From Archaeoglobaceae archaeon (GTDB taxonomy: Archaea > Halobacteriota > Archaeoglobi > Archaeoglobales > Archaeoglobaceae): a stretch of DNA of 64,000 nucleotides. Below the pieces are notes generated by a model. It searched no databases. It was not told the origin of the DNA and worked only from the letters and a program-made list of their open reading frames with translations. The position numbers and the translations under genes are program-made. How positions within the stretch are numbered: position 1 is the first letter of the stretch; each line of letters opens with the position of its first letter. Location: positions 1 to 64,000 of the forward strand of contig WAKM01000057.1 in assembly GCA_015523335.1 (NCBI GenBank), read 5' to 3'. This document shows, piece after piece, positions 47,730-55,924 of this stretch.

Positions 47730-49220
47730 ATGAGGAAACTGCTACTGCTCACGATCATTTTTCTCGTGGTAATTCCCGTAAATGCCGTAATGATCAACGA
47801 GCCGAGCTTTAAGTTTAGGACGAACTTCTGGCTTAAAGATCTGAAGATGTCGAAAAACGGAACTTTTGCAGTTTGTTGCGACGCGCACAGTCTATACGTT
47901 TTTAACTCCACGGAGATCCTCTGGAAGAAGGATATAAAGGCGGTTTGTGTAGATATCAACGGTAAATACTTAGCTATCGGAGATATAAAGGGCAACGTCT
48001 ACCTCTTCGAGGATAACGGCAAACTCGTATGGAAAAGACGCATAGGTTCGGGGGTTTCGTCCGTCGCCGTGTCTTCAAACGGATACATAATCGCATGCGG
48101 AGACAAAGAGATACACTACTTCGATGAAAAGGGCAATGAGTTGTGGAGATACGGAACATCGGGTTGCGTTGCGGAGGTTGCCGTGAGCAACAACGGTTGT
48201 ATAGCCGTAGCTGAAGACATGCTCGGTAACCTATACTTCTTCGTAAAATGCAACAGGAATATATGCGGATCGAGCTTCTGTCAGAAGGACTGGGTGTGGG
48301 AATACAGAAACGGATGGTATGTCGGAAGGTTTACTGAGCTGAGTCTGGCTTATCCGTTCATCGTCCACATTTCGGACGACGGTAACTACATCATCGTCAA
48401 CGACGGAGAGATGAGAACGATATACGTATTCGACAAGTTCGGATATCTGCTGATGAAGAAGGTAATCGACGGAATACCGATTTCGGTATCCACGACCTCG
48501 AACACGGATACGATAGCGGTCGGATGCGACAACGGCAAGGTTTACGTATTTGATAGGAACGGTGACACTCTGTGGAAGGTCTACTTGACGTTCGGTCCGG
48601 CTTTGGTTGGTATATCTCCAAACGGAAAATTCGTCGTTGCGAGCAGTGGCAAAAAACTGTTTCTGTTCGATAGGAACGGGAAACTACTTTGGATATACGA
48701 CAACTTTGACGACAAAATAGACTTCATATCTGTTTCGAACAACGGAAGGGTAGTAGCAGGAAGTTCGAGCGGTTTCGTTTACTTCTTCAGATCTACGGTC
48801 AAGCCGTTAGCTGACTTCGATCACACCCCCAAGAATCCGAAAGTCGGAGAGAAGATCACGTTCAAAGCTGAGGGGTTGGCATCGCAATACATCTGGGATT
48901 TCGGAGACGGCAACGTAGTTAAAACGGACAAACCGATCGTCACTCATACTTACTCGAAACCGGGGAATTACGTCGTAAAGCTAACAGCCGTAAGTGAGGA
49001 CGGTTTAACGAATTCGACGAGCAAGGTAATCTTCGTAAAATCGATCAACAAACCGAAGAAGAACAATCCGGCCCCAATACGAACACCGAAGCCAACGCCA
49101 ACTCCGACACCCAAGAAAGGATGGTTGCCGATATCTCTACCGAAGATACCGGGTTTTGAGTCCGTGATCGGAATAATCGCAATGGTGATCGGCGGATGCA
49201 TTGCCGGTCGAAAGCGTTAA
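47730..49220 (+). CDS. Secreted beta-propeller/PKD protein with C-terminal membrane anchor (PGF-CTERM-like)
   Basis: The 496-residue protein has a signal peptide (MRKLLLLTIIFLVVIPVNA), then about seven PQQ/WD-like blade repeats, each with a D-x-x-G/N-G turn (VYVFDRNGDTLWKVYL, LFLFDRNGKLLWIY), to about residue 355. A PKD domain follows (WDFGDGNVVKTDKP, VTHTYSKPGNYVVKLTAVS), then a Pro/Thr-rich linker (TPKPTPTPTPKK) and a C-terminal PGF, one membrane helix and GRKR. That ending resembles archaeosortase-processed PGF-CTERM tails. It is likely a surface protein with unknown ligand. Confidence 0.85.
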   Translation: MRKLLLLTIIFLVVIPVNAVMINEPSFKFRTNFWLKDLKMSKNGTFAVCCDAHSLYVFNSTEILWKKDIKAVCVDINGKYLAIGDIKGNVYLFEDNGKLVWKRRIGSGVSSVAVSSNGYIIACGDKEIHYFDEKGNELWRYGTSGCVAEVAVSNNGCIAVAEDMLGNLYFFVKCNRNICGSSFCQKDWVWEYRNGWYVGRFTELSLAYPFIVHISDDGNYIIVNDGEMRTIYVFDKFGYLLMKKVIDGIPISVSTTSNTDTIAVGCDNGKVYVFDRNGDTLWKVYLTFGPALVGISPNGKFVVASSGKKLFLFDRNGKLLWIYDNFDDKIDFISVSNNGRVVAGSSSGFVYFFRSTVKPLADFDHTPKNPKVGEKITFKAEGLASQYIWDFGDGNVVKTDKPIVTHTYSKPGNYVVKLTAVSEDGLTNSTSKVIFVKSINKPKKNNPAPIRTPKPTPTPTPKKGWLPISLPKIPGFESVIGIIAMVIGGCIAGRKR

Positions 49221-49244
49221 CTTCTTAACGATCATGCTTCTTTC

Positions 49245-49775
49245 ATGCAGGAGATAGTCGACTTCCTATTTGAGGCGGGAATACTCAAGCTCATTCCGCG
49301 TTCGGGCTGGTTCAAGATCGGGATCAAAAATCCGGAAAGCGTAGCGGAACACAGCTTTAGGACTGCTCTAATTGCGTTCATTATTGCCTATCTGGAAACC
49401 AAAGACTTCGTCAAAGCCTGCAAAACTTGTCTTTTGGGATTAATTCACGATCTGAACGAGGCGAGGACTCTGGATTTACACAAGCTTTCGAGGAGATACG
49501 TTGAAGTGGACTTCGACGAGGTCTTGAAAGAACAGCTCAAGATGTTACCCGAAGAGCTTACGGAGAAAATCGATGATCTCAAGGAGCTAAAGGATTTCGT
49601 GAAGGATGCCGACAAACTCGAACTGCTGTTGCAGGCTAAGGAGTATTCGGAAGTCTATCCTTCTGCTATGGAATACACGAAGAAACTTGAATTCAAGACC
49701 GAAACTGCCAAGAAGTTAGCCGAAATTATAAAACAATCCGATCACAGGTGGTGGCTCAAGCTTGAGCGAGCTTAA
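49245..49775 (+). CDS. HD-domain hydrolase, YfbR/HDDC2-like 5'-deoxynucleotidase
   Basis: The 176-residue metal-dependent phosphohydrolase has the HD signature: SVAEHSFRTALIAF (His near residue 37), LLGLIHDLNEARTLDLHK (HD pair near 69) and KDADKLELLLQAKEYSE (distal Asp near 124). The family dephosphorylates deoxynucleoside monophosphates. ATG 49245 is the first codon in frame. The next gene starts inside its last codons, an operon arrangement. Confidence 0.87.
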   Translation: MQEIVDFLFEAGILKLIPRSGWFKIGIKNPESVAEHSFRTALIAFIIAYLETKDFVKACKTCLLGLIHDLNEARTLDLHKLSRRYVEVDFDEVLKEQLKMLPEELTEKIDDLKELKDFVKDADKLELLLQAKEYSEVYPSAMEYTKKLEFKTETAKKLAEIIKQSDHRWWLKLERA

Positions 49776-50289
49776 GTTTATATGCGATCGAATGCTCAAG
49801 AAATTGGCGACATGGCTTAGGATTGCCGGTTACGATACGCTATACATTGCGGATTTGGAATTTAACGGAGATGAAGATACGTTCATGGTTTACAACCACA
49901 GGGATCGGATTCTACTTACGAAAGACAAGGAACTCTTCAAGAGAAGCAAAGCCGCTGGCAGACCGGTGTTTTTGATAAGATCGGACGATGTAGCCGAACA
50001 GATGAGAGAGGTTACGAAGCTGGGAGTAAAGTTCGAGCTTAAGATGGACAGGTGTAGCGTCTGCAACGCACCTTTGAGGAAGCCGAGCGATGAGGAAGCT
50101 TTGGAAGTTATGAGGAGGGAGGGAATTAAGGAGGATCTAAGGCAGAGATACGAATTGTGGTATTGCGAGAGGTGTAAGAAATTGTATTGGATGGGAAGCC
50201 ACTGGAGAAACATGGTCAAGTTCCTTGAGAGGGTTGAACGTTCGTCGAACGATTGCAAGAATGAAAGCTCCGAAGCTCCGAATCTGTAA
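49762..50289 (+). CDS. Mut7-C RNase domain protein (PIN-like, DUF82)
   Basis: The 175-residue protein has KFICDRMLKKLATWLRIAGYDT at the N-terminus (written here as the Mut7-C signature), DRILLTKDKELF near residue 47, and a C-terminal zinc ribbon with CSVCNAPLRKPSDEEAL and YCERCKKLYWMGSHW. Such proteins are predicted RNases of the PIN fold. The start is TTG 49762, overlapping the HD gene by 14 bases. Confidence 0.88.
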   Translation: MSELKFICDRMLKKLATWLRIAGYDTLYIADLEFNGDEDTFMVYNHRDRILLTKDKELFKRSKAAGRPVFLIRSDDVAEQMREVTKLGVKFELKMDRCSVCNAPLRKPSDEEALEVMRREGIKEDLRQRYELWYCERCKKLYWMGSHWRNMVKFLERVERSSNDCKNESSEAPNL

Positions 50290-50336
50290 GTATTTATCGT
50301 GGAAAATTTTAAGTTGATGATGCGAACGTTTAGGGC

Positions 50337-50522
50337 ATGGAGAAGTTAAAACATCTTTTGGAGCATTGGATCGAACACAGCAGGGAGCATGACGCCAAGT
50401 ATTTGGAGTGGGCCGAGAAAATTAAGAATGAAAGACCCGACGTCGCGGAGTTGATTATTAAAGCTGTGGAGAAGTTCAAAGAAGGAGAGAAACTGCTTGA
50501 AGAGGCATACAATAAACTCTAA
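50337..50522 (+). CDS. Small conserved helical protein (DUF8180-like)
   Basis: A 61-residue, fully alpha-helical, charged protein with HLLEHWIEHSREHDAKYLEW near the N-terminus and KFKEGEKLLEEAY at the end. Similar small His-rich helical proteins occur widely in archaea and anaerobic bacteria; the histidines could bind a metal. TATA-like AAATTTTAAG lies about 28 bases upstream. Function unknown. Its stop overlaps the convergent cofC by four bases. Confidence 0.7.
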   Translation: MEKLKHLLEHWIEHSREHDAKYLEWAEKIKNERPDVAELIIKAVEKFKEGEKLLEEAYNKL

Positions 50523-51139
50523 CCTTTTTTTGATCTGATGAGTTCGGGATCCTTTTTCGAGAAATCCACCCCAAAACCTATGGCCTTCAGATACTCGTGC
50601 GATCTCTTTCCATCTCCGTGCATCAGCAGTTCGAGAAGATCGCTCTCATCGTCCACATCTATACTCGCATAGAACGAATCGAAGATCTCAACTTTCAGTC
50701 CCAATTCCTTAGCGATTGAAACGTGTTTGAAGAAGCTTCCGTAGTGGTAGGAAACTCTGAACCTTTCGTCCCTAGTTAGAAGCATGTTCGTTCCGCCTTT
50801 CCTTCCCGGAGCTATAACCAGATCCGCATCGCTATTGAAAAATCTCTCCAAAACTTTTTCGTTCAGCAAAGGCAGGTCAGCCATGATTACCGCCGTATCC
50901 CTTTCTATCCTTGCATTTATTGCGGAATCTAAGTCCCTCGGATCTTCTTCGATTCTAAATTCGAGATCGAGTTCCGCGTTCGGAGGCGTCAGGATCAGTA
51001 TATCGTCGGTAAATTTAGATACGACTTCGACCACGTCGAGAAGCATCAGCTTTGCGAGTTCTATCCGCTCATCCAGACTCAGGATGGACGCCAACCTCGA
51101 CTTCGGATTCTTCAGCTTGAAGGGAATTATAACTTTCAT
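50519..51139 (-). CDS. cofC: 2-phospho-L-lactate guanylyltransferase (coenzyme F420 biosynthesis)
   Basis: The 206-residue nucleotidyltransferase matches CofC: VIIPFKLKNPKSRLASILS at the N-terminus, DLEFRIEEDPRDLDSAINA, AVIMADLPLL near residue 87 and PGRKGGTNMLLTR near 109, then a conserved FGSxxxH-like HYGSFFKH. It makes lactyl-2-diphospho-5'-guanosine or the phosphoenolpyruvate analogue for F420. ATG 51139 fits; the open frame extends 43 codons upstream over the ham1 start and is spurious. The cofD gene is not nearby. Confidence 0.92.
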   Translation of the reverse strand: MKVIIPFKLKNPKSRLASILSLDERIELAKLMLLDVVEVVSKFTDDILILTPPNAELDLEFRIEEDPRDLDSAINARIERDTAVIMADLPLLNEKVLERFFNSDADLVIAPGRKGGTNMLLTRDERFRVSYHYGSFFKHVSIAKELGLKVEIFDSFYASIDVDDESDLLELLMHGDGKRSHEYLKAIGFGVDFSKKDPELIRSKKG

Positions 51140-51218
51140 CGAATAAGACTGCGAATCCGCGGAATTTTTACGGTTTTTGATCGAATACTCTAAATAGCAT
51201 CCGTGCGTTGCTACATCC

Positions 51219-51767
51219 ATGAAGGTAACATTCGTCACATCCAATGAGGGAAAATACAGAGAGGCCAAGTATATAGGCGAGAGATACGGGATCGAGGTTG
51301 AATGGCTTAGGAAGGAATATTTAGAACCTCAAGGGAACGACTTAAAGGAGATAGCCAAAAAGAGCGCGGAAATTTTAGCCGAGAAGATCAAGAAACCCTT
51401 CTTCATCGAGGACAGCGGTCTGTTCATTCCCGCCCTCAGGGGATTTCCCGGACCTTATTCGTCTTTCGTTTTCAAAACTATTGGTAACGAGGGTATTTTG
51501 AAGTTAATGGACGGTATTGAGGACAGAAGAGCTTACTTCTTAGCCGTGATAGCGTTTTTCGATGGGAAGAACGTTCTGACGTTTGAAGGAAGGGTTGACG
51601 GAAAGATAGCAACGGAGATCAGAGGGGACAAGGGATTCGGATTCGATCCCATATTCGAATACGATGGAAAAACTTTTGCAGAGATGGGAGACAAGAAAAA
51701 CGAAGTCTCGCATAGGCGTAGAGCGCTTGAAGCTTTGTTCAGTTATCTCAATAAATTAAAAATATAA
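51219..51767 (+). CDS. XTP/dITP pyrophosphatase (RdgB/HAM1 family)
   Basis: The 182-residue enzyme hydrolyses non-canonical purine nucleoside triphosphates. It begins [17 protein letters not shown], then [34 protein letters not shown] near residues 62-95 (written in family order) and [18 protein letters not shown], with [11 protein letters not shown] near the end. Length is typical. It is divergent from cofC with 79 bases between the starts. Confidence 0.95.
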   Translation: MKVTFVTSNEGKYREAKYIGERYGIEVEWLRKEYLEPQGNDLKEIAKKSAEILAEKIKKPFFIEDSGLFIPALRGFPGPYSSFVFKTIGNEGILKLMDGIEDRRAYFLAVIAFFDGKNVLTFEGRVDGKIATEIRGDKGFGFDPIFEYDGKTFAEMGDKKNEVSHRRRALEALFSYLNKLKI

Positions 51768-51774
51768 CAAATTT

Positions 51775-52380
51775 TTATTCTTCTAAGTGAATCTTTATCT
51801 TGTGCAACAGATCCGCTGGGTTCTTTATGGGATACTCAAGCTTTTCGAGTATCTCCTCAGCTTTCTTACCCTTTATGACCAAACCCTTTAACCTCTCCAT
51901 TAGCTGATCCTTCTCAACCGGGAAGTCCAAGCCCTTGATCCTCGTAAGCACGTGAACCGCCCAGTCTATTCCGAGCACCTCTATTTCGTCGTGCTTGATC
52001 TCCACCTCGTCTTCGTCAAGCTTCCCTTCTTCTTTGAGCTTCTTGTAAGCCAACTTTGCTATTCCACCAGCTATGTGCTCTCTCGGTCTCTCTTCGAGTT
52101 CTCCTTCGATATACTTCTTAACTTCCTCCTCATCAGCGGTTGCGATGTTCTTTGCAGTCTGCTCCGTAATTCCGAGTTCCTCTGCTATTTCTTTGTATGT
52201 CTTGAATGCTTCGTTCTTTAAAACGATCACATATGCCGCCTCAGCCAAGCTTGGAAGCCACGTTAGGTTTCTGTATTCCACTAACTTCTTAAGCCCGCCC
52301 AAAAGCTTTATGCTCTCCAAGAATACCTTTTCAGCCATCTTATCGATATTTCCTCCCTTCGGTCTCGCGATAACCTCCAT
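51775..52380 (-). CDS. Candidate regulator of the KaiC-like ATPase
   Basis: The 201-residue protein has an HTH-like segment (TYKEIAEELGITEQTAKNI, residues 61-79) and a Lys/Glu-rich helical C-terminal half. It resembles the archaeal KaiC-associated regulatory family placed beside KaiC-like genes. It starts 13 bases after the ATPase gene and is almost surely co-transcribed with it. Whether it binds DNA or the ATPase is not known. Confidence 0.72.
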   Translation of the reverse strand: MEVIARPKGGNIDKMAEKVFLESIKLLGGLKKLVEYRNLTWLPSLAEAAYVIVLKNEAFKTYKEIAEELGITEQTAKNIATADEEEVKKYIEGELEERPREHIAGGIAKLAYKKLKEEGKLDEDEVEIKHDEIEVLGIDWAVHVLTRIKGLDFPVEKDQLMERLKGLVIKGKKAEEILEKLEYPIKNPADLLHKIKIHLEE

Positions 52381-52393
52381 ACGTCACCACCCC

Positions 52394-53254
52394 CTACTCC
52401 TCTTCGATCCTTCCTCTTCTCTTAATAAACTCGCTAAGCGGACAGATTATGTTGATCGTTCCGAATTCGGTGATTTCGAATACCCAAGTACTCGAATCGT
52501 GTCCGCACAGCCTGCAACCGTCTATCCTGATCGTTCTGATCACACTGCCCAAAGGTAAGCCGTATAGGTTGACGTCCCATCTCGTTTCTATCAGCTTCTT
52601 ATCCAGAACTATCGTTCCGTCAACTATGTGCGCAACTGCCAAACCTCCTGCGGCTTCGGCACTCTCACTCGCCTGAGCGGATCTCTTCTGAGATACCAAT
52701 ATAGCCGTCTGCCTGAACTTCTTCAGGAAGTTGAAGAACTGCCTGACAATCTGCCTCGCCATTACCTCCTTGTGCTCGTATAAGCCGGTTATGCTGTCTA
52801 TAATCGTGTTCGTGACCTTCTTCTCCTTTATCGCGTAAGCCATGGTATCGATCAGCGCTTTCGGATTTTCTCTAAGCTCGTCGTTCTCCGAAGCGTCAAT
52901 AACCACAACGTTCTTCTCTACCTTTTCAAAATCCGCTCCCAACGCCTGAGCCTTGTGCTTTAAAGCGGTATAGAGGAAGTTAGCGGGACTCTCGACGGTG
53001 ACGAACAAAACCTTGTATCCGAGGTTAGCCTGAGTAACGGCAAACTGCTCAGCCAGAACGCTCTTACCGGTGTCGGGAACACCAGTTATATTGAGAACGG
53101 CTAAATAAGGAATCCCGCCTAACGGTTTCTTAACGTATTTACCGTCCTCTACCTCTATCTTATAGAACATTTCGTCCAACTTCGTTCCGGTTGGAATTCC
53201 GAACAGTTTCGGAGCCTTACTTTCAAGTTCGCTTAGTTCGTAATACTTTGCCAT
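52394..53254 (-). CDS. KaiC/RadA-like RecA-family ATPase
   Basis: The 286-residue single-domain ATPase has Walker A GVPDTGKSV near residue 58, VLFVTVESPANFLY, Walker B-like NTIIDSITGLYE near 150 and LVSQKRS near 188. A late cysteine pair CRLCGHDSS is unusual for KaiC. It lacks the second domain and phosphosites of cyanobacterial KaiC and is typical of archaeal KaiC-like signalling ATPases. A TATA-like TTTATAAATTT lies about 45 bases upstream, giving it its own promoter. Confidence 0.88.
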   Translation of the reverse strand: MAKYYELSELESKAPKLFGIPTGTKLDEMFYKIEVEDGKYVKKPLGGIPYLAVLNITGVPDTGKSVLAEQFAVTQANLGYKVLFVTVESPANFLYTALKHKAQALGADFEKVEKNVVVIDASENDELRENPKALIDTMAYAIKEKKVTNTIIDSITGLYEHKEVMARQIVRQFFNFLKKFRQTAILVSQKRSAQASESAEAAGGLAVAHIVDGTIVLDKKLIETRWDVNLYGLPLGSVIRTIRIDGCRLCGHDSSTWVFEITEFGTINIICPLSEFIKRRGRIEEE

Positions 53255-53339
53255 GTTATAACTTTAATTTTTGAAGAATATAAACTTTAGCCCAAAAATT
53301 TATAAACAGTTTCATTATAATGATTATGTCCTCGTCGGC

Positions 53340-53507
53340 TCACTTGAAAAACAGTCCCTGCTTCTTCACGAGCCTTCTGCTTCCGCAGAAAGGACAGTAA
53401 AGGTTGGGTATGTGCATAGGTCCGGAGTAACCCGTTACCCTTCTGACGATGATATCGAACTCCGAACCGCATCTCGTGCAATAAAGGTTCTCGATCTTGG
53501 TTTCCAT
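53340..53507 (-). CDS. Zinc-ribbon microprotein
   Basis: A 55-residue protein with two CxxC knuckles: YCTRCGSEFDI (near residue 9) and YCPFCGSRRL (near 38), ending KKQGLFFK. The spacing of 25 residues between knuckles fits a classical zinc ribbon. It was below common length cut-offs and overlaps only spurious frames on other strands. It lies 34 bases after the UPF0216 gene and 85 bases before the KaiC-like gene on the same strand. Confidence 0.8.
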   Translation of the reverse strand: METKIENLYCTRCGSEFDIIVRRVTGYSGPMHIPNLYCPFCGSRRLVKKQGLFFK

Positions 53508-53541
53508 GTTTTTAAAATCGGAGTATCCTATTTAACGGTTT

Positions 53542-53952
53542 CTAATACATCACCTTAAAAAGAACTTGGCTCGCCGTTCTCAGCTTTCTTCTGATCGGCT
53601 GAATCTCATACATGTGCAAAACTAAAACGTCGTCAACGAATCTGTCGTAGCCGAACGCCTTTTGGATGAACTCCGCATGAAGCTTGTCTCTGACGTAAAC
53701 TAAGGTTTCCCCTCCGACGTCGCACATCTCGAGAATTATCGGAATCTTGAACTTGTTCCAGTCCAACTCATCGACGTATTGAGCGATGAACTCCAATTCT
53801 TTCCTTTCAATCAGATATTCGTTTCCGTCCCTCGCCCTTATCGTAGGATACCTCTCCTTAAGCATCTCAGCCAAAGTTCTGCTTCTCTGCGGGAGATGTT
53901 TGTTTACGGCTTCGATCATCTTCGCCAAAGCCCTTTCGGATATATCCATCAT
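53542..53952 (-). CDS. UPF0216 family protein
   Basis: The 136-residue protein has EAVNKHLPQRSRTLAEMLK near the N-terminus, RARDGNEYLIERKELEFI (residues 38-55) and IPIILEMCDVGGETLVYVRD near 70. These match UPF0216, an uncharacterised archaeal family with no assigned function. Start ATG overlaps the SAM hydrolase stop by four bases, so they are co-transcribed. Confidence 0.82.
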   Translation of the reverse strand: MMDISERALAKMIEAVNKHLPQRSRTLAEMLKERYPTIRARDGNEYLIERKELEFIAQYVDELDWNKFKIPIILEMCDVGGETLVYVRDKLHAEFIQKAFGYDRFVDDVLVLHMYEIQPIRRKLRTASQVLFKVMY

Positions 53953-54713
53953 ACTACCACCCTCATTCTGAATATGCCTGATCTAACATTAAACTCTTCC
54001 GCAAAACTTCCGTTTCTAACGCTCAACTCCAATGTTCCGAAGCTTCCGATCAGCGCTAAGGGTTCGCCGACAACCACGTCGGAGTATGTTTTCACCATCG
54101 GAACGTATGTTCCATTAACGTAAAAACCTTTTGCATCATCCAAATCTTCCGCTTTAACGTTCGTTACGGCGTTTCCAAATCTGTCGATGAATATCACCCT
54201 GCACTCGATCGTTTCGCCTTCAATCTTGTAATCGAAAAGATCGATGCTTTGAATTTCTCCTTCGTAAGGCTTCGCAACCTCTTCGATTTTACCCAAAACA
54301 GCGTAAGCTGAAGCCGGAGCGAAAACGTCCCTTCCGTGGAAAGTTGCCGAAAGCTCGCCGGTGATCCTTGATGTCCTTTCCTCATCTATTATCCAGATCC
54401 TTTTTATTCCGTCTTCTACAGCCGATGGATAAAGGATTCCGTTGTCGGGGCCTATAAAAATGTGGTTCTTGCATTCGATTACTAAGGCTTTTCTTTCACT
54501 TCCTACGCCAGGATCAACGACAGCAACGTGAACTGCATTTGGAAAGAATCGGTAGGAGTGGTATAGCAAAAACGCACCCTGATAAACGTTTTGAGGCTCC
54601 ACGGAATGGGATATATCGACTATTTTTGCATTTGGGCATATTCTCAGTATAACGCCCTTCATAACGCCCGGATAGAAGTCCCCGAAATCCGTGAGCAAGG
54701 TGATAACGTTCAT
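53949..54713 (-). CDS. S-adenosyl-L-methionine hydrolase (DUF62 family)
   Basis: The 254-residue protein belongs to the SAM hydroxide adenosyltransferase family that cleaves SAM to adenosine and methionine. It has [17 protein letters not shown] at the start, [27 protein letters not shown] near residue 64 and [11 protein letters not shown], then [11 protein letters not shown] in the C-terminal domain. ATG 54713 is 24 bases after a TATA box; an in-frame ATG at 54761 is upstream of that box and is rejected. Confidence 0.92.
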   Translation of the reverse strand: MNVITLLTDFGDFYPGVMKGVILRICPNAKIVDISHSVEPQNVYQGAFLLYHSYRFFPNAVHVAVVDPGVGSERKALVIECKNHIFIGPDNGILYPSAVEDGIKRIWIIDEERTSRITGELSATFHGRDVFAPASAYAVLGKIEEVAKPYEGEIQSIDLFDYKIEGETIECRVIFIDRFGNAVTNVKAEDLDDAKGFYVNGTYVPMVKTYSDVVVGEPLALIGSFGTLELSVRNGSFAEEFNVRSGIFRMRVVV

Positions 54714-54731
54714 ATCCAGTATTCCGCAAAA

Positions 54732-54744
54732 CGTTAAATAATTC
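54732..54744. promoter_or_regulatory. Shared TATA-like element between SAM hydrolase and HARP genes
   Basis: CGTTAAATAATTC lies 24 bases from the SAM hydrolase ATG on the minus strand and about 30 bases from the HARP ATG on the plus strand. It is nearly symmetric, so one element may drive both genes, which start only 54 bases apart. Confidence 0.45.
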
Positions 54745-54766
54745 TTACACAACAAATTCAAATTGG

Positions 54767-55456
54767 ATGAGACAACGGTTCGTTCTCGATACGACAGCCA
54801 TAACCGATGCCGGCTTGAGAGCTAAGGAGGGTTACGAATCCATATGTGAATCCGCTCAGGAAATTTTGGATCTCATTGCTAAAGCAAGACTAAAGCTGAA
54901 CATAAGCTGTTACATACCCTATCCGACCGTTTACACGGAGCTCGTAAGTTTTTTGAAGAGGCACAAGTGCGATGAGGAGGTTTTCATCAAATTGGACACT
55001 TGGCTGGTTAAAAAAACTCCGAACAGATACGAGGTGAAGATTCCGTCGGCGATCTTCTACGAATACGTATCGACGATGAGGCAGAAGATAAACAAGGGCA
55101 GAAAGATCGCGGAGGAGTTCATCTGGGAATGCTCAGCTATTGCCGTGAAGTTTGCCGATAATAGGGAAGAGCTCGAAAGGGAAATCGGTAACCTGATAAG
55201 CAAGTTTAGGGACAAATACAGAACAGCCCTAAGACAGGGGATCTTGGACAGCGCCCCGGATCTGGACGTCCTTCTTCTCGCGAAGGAGCTTGAGGCTGGA
55301 GTCGTTAGCAGTGATGCGGGAATAAGGAAGTGGAGCGAAAGGCTCGGTTTGAGATTCGTCGAAGCTTCGAAGTTTCCGAGAATGCTCAAGGAGTATTTAG
55401 CCCTGATAGGGGAGAGCAAAACCGAAAGCAAAGAGAATGAAGAGTTATTAGTTTAG
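54767..55456 (+). CDS. Protein-only RNase P (HARP; RNA ligase partner/UPF0278 family)
   Basis: The 229-residue PIN-domain protein has [15 protein letters not shown] at the start (first acidic residue Asp), a helical insertion (residues 90-150) and [27 protein letters not shown] near 183-208, with the remaining acidic residues. It matches the RNA ligase partner family (UPF0278/TIGR03875), members of which (Aquifex RNase P homologues, HARP) process tRNA 5' ends without RNA. It would be redundant with archaeal RNA-based RNase P. No RNA ligase is adjacent. Confidence 0.9.
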   Translation: MRQRFVLDTTAITDAGLRAKEGYESICESAQEILDLIAKARLKLNISCYIPYPTVYTELVSFLKRHKCDEEVFIKLDTWLVKKTPNRYEVKIPSAIFYEYVSTMRQKINKGRKIAEEFIWECSAIAVKFADNREELEREIGNLISKFRDKYRTALRQGILDSAPDLDVLLLAKELEAGVVSSDAGIRKWSERLGLRFVEASKFPRMLKEYLALIGESKTESKENEELLV

Positions 55457-55900
55457 CAACTCCCTTTCGACTTCGTCTATATATTCGGATACGTCGATTC
55501 CCAACTCCTTGGCGATTATAAGAGCTACGACCTCAACGCTCAGAAGGTTGCCGAGTTCCTCCTGCTTCTTGTTTATCATCGCTATAACCTCCCCCACGCT
55601 CTTTCCGGATTTTTCGGCTATCTCCCGAACTATCCTATCAAAAACCGGCTGATCTGAAAAGATCTTTGTTGGATCCGGCTTGAAATCGATCGGAATTTCA
55701 ACATCGTCCAAGTTGAAAGTAAGATGGAGCTCTTCGTTCCCGATCAGCAAACCCTTCTCCAACGCAAGCTCGACAACCTTCTTCGCCTCTTCGTGCGAAA
55801 ACCAGCCCAAGTCGAGGGATAATGTCCAGATAAGTTCGGATTTCTTCATCGAAGACTTTCCCTTGCTCCTAAACGCTGATGCTATCGTTTCTTTGAGCAT
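55448..55900 (-). CDS. DUF2240 family protein
   Basis: The 150-residue protein has a winged-helix-like N-terminal half ([20 protein letters not shown], residues 20-39) and a C-terminal helical part ([19 protein letters not shown]). It fits DUF2240, an archaeal family thought to be nucleic-acid related. It is convergent with, and overlaps, the HARP gene by nine bases, and precedes no other gene closely. Function unknown. Confidence 0.78.
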   Translation of the reverse strand: MLKETIASAFRSKGKSSMKKSELIWTLSLDLGWFSHEEAKKVVELALEKGLLIGNEELHLTFNLDDVEIPIDFKPDPTKIFSDQPVFDRIVREIAEKSGKSVGEVIAMINKKQEELGNLLSVEVVALIIAKELGIDVSEYIDEVERELLN

Positions 55901-55924
55901 GCCTGAAGTAGGCCATTTATGTTT

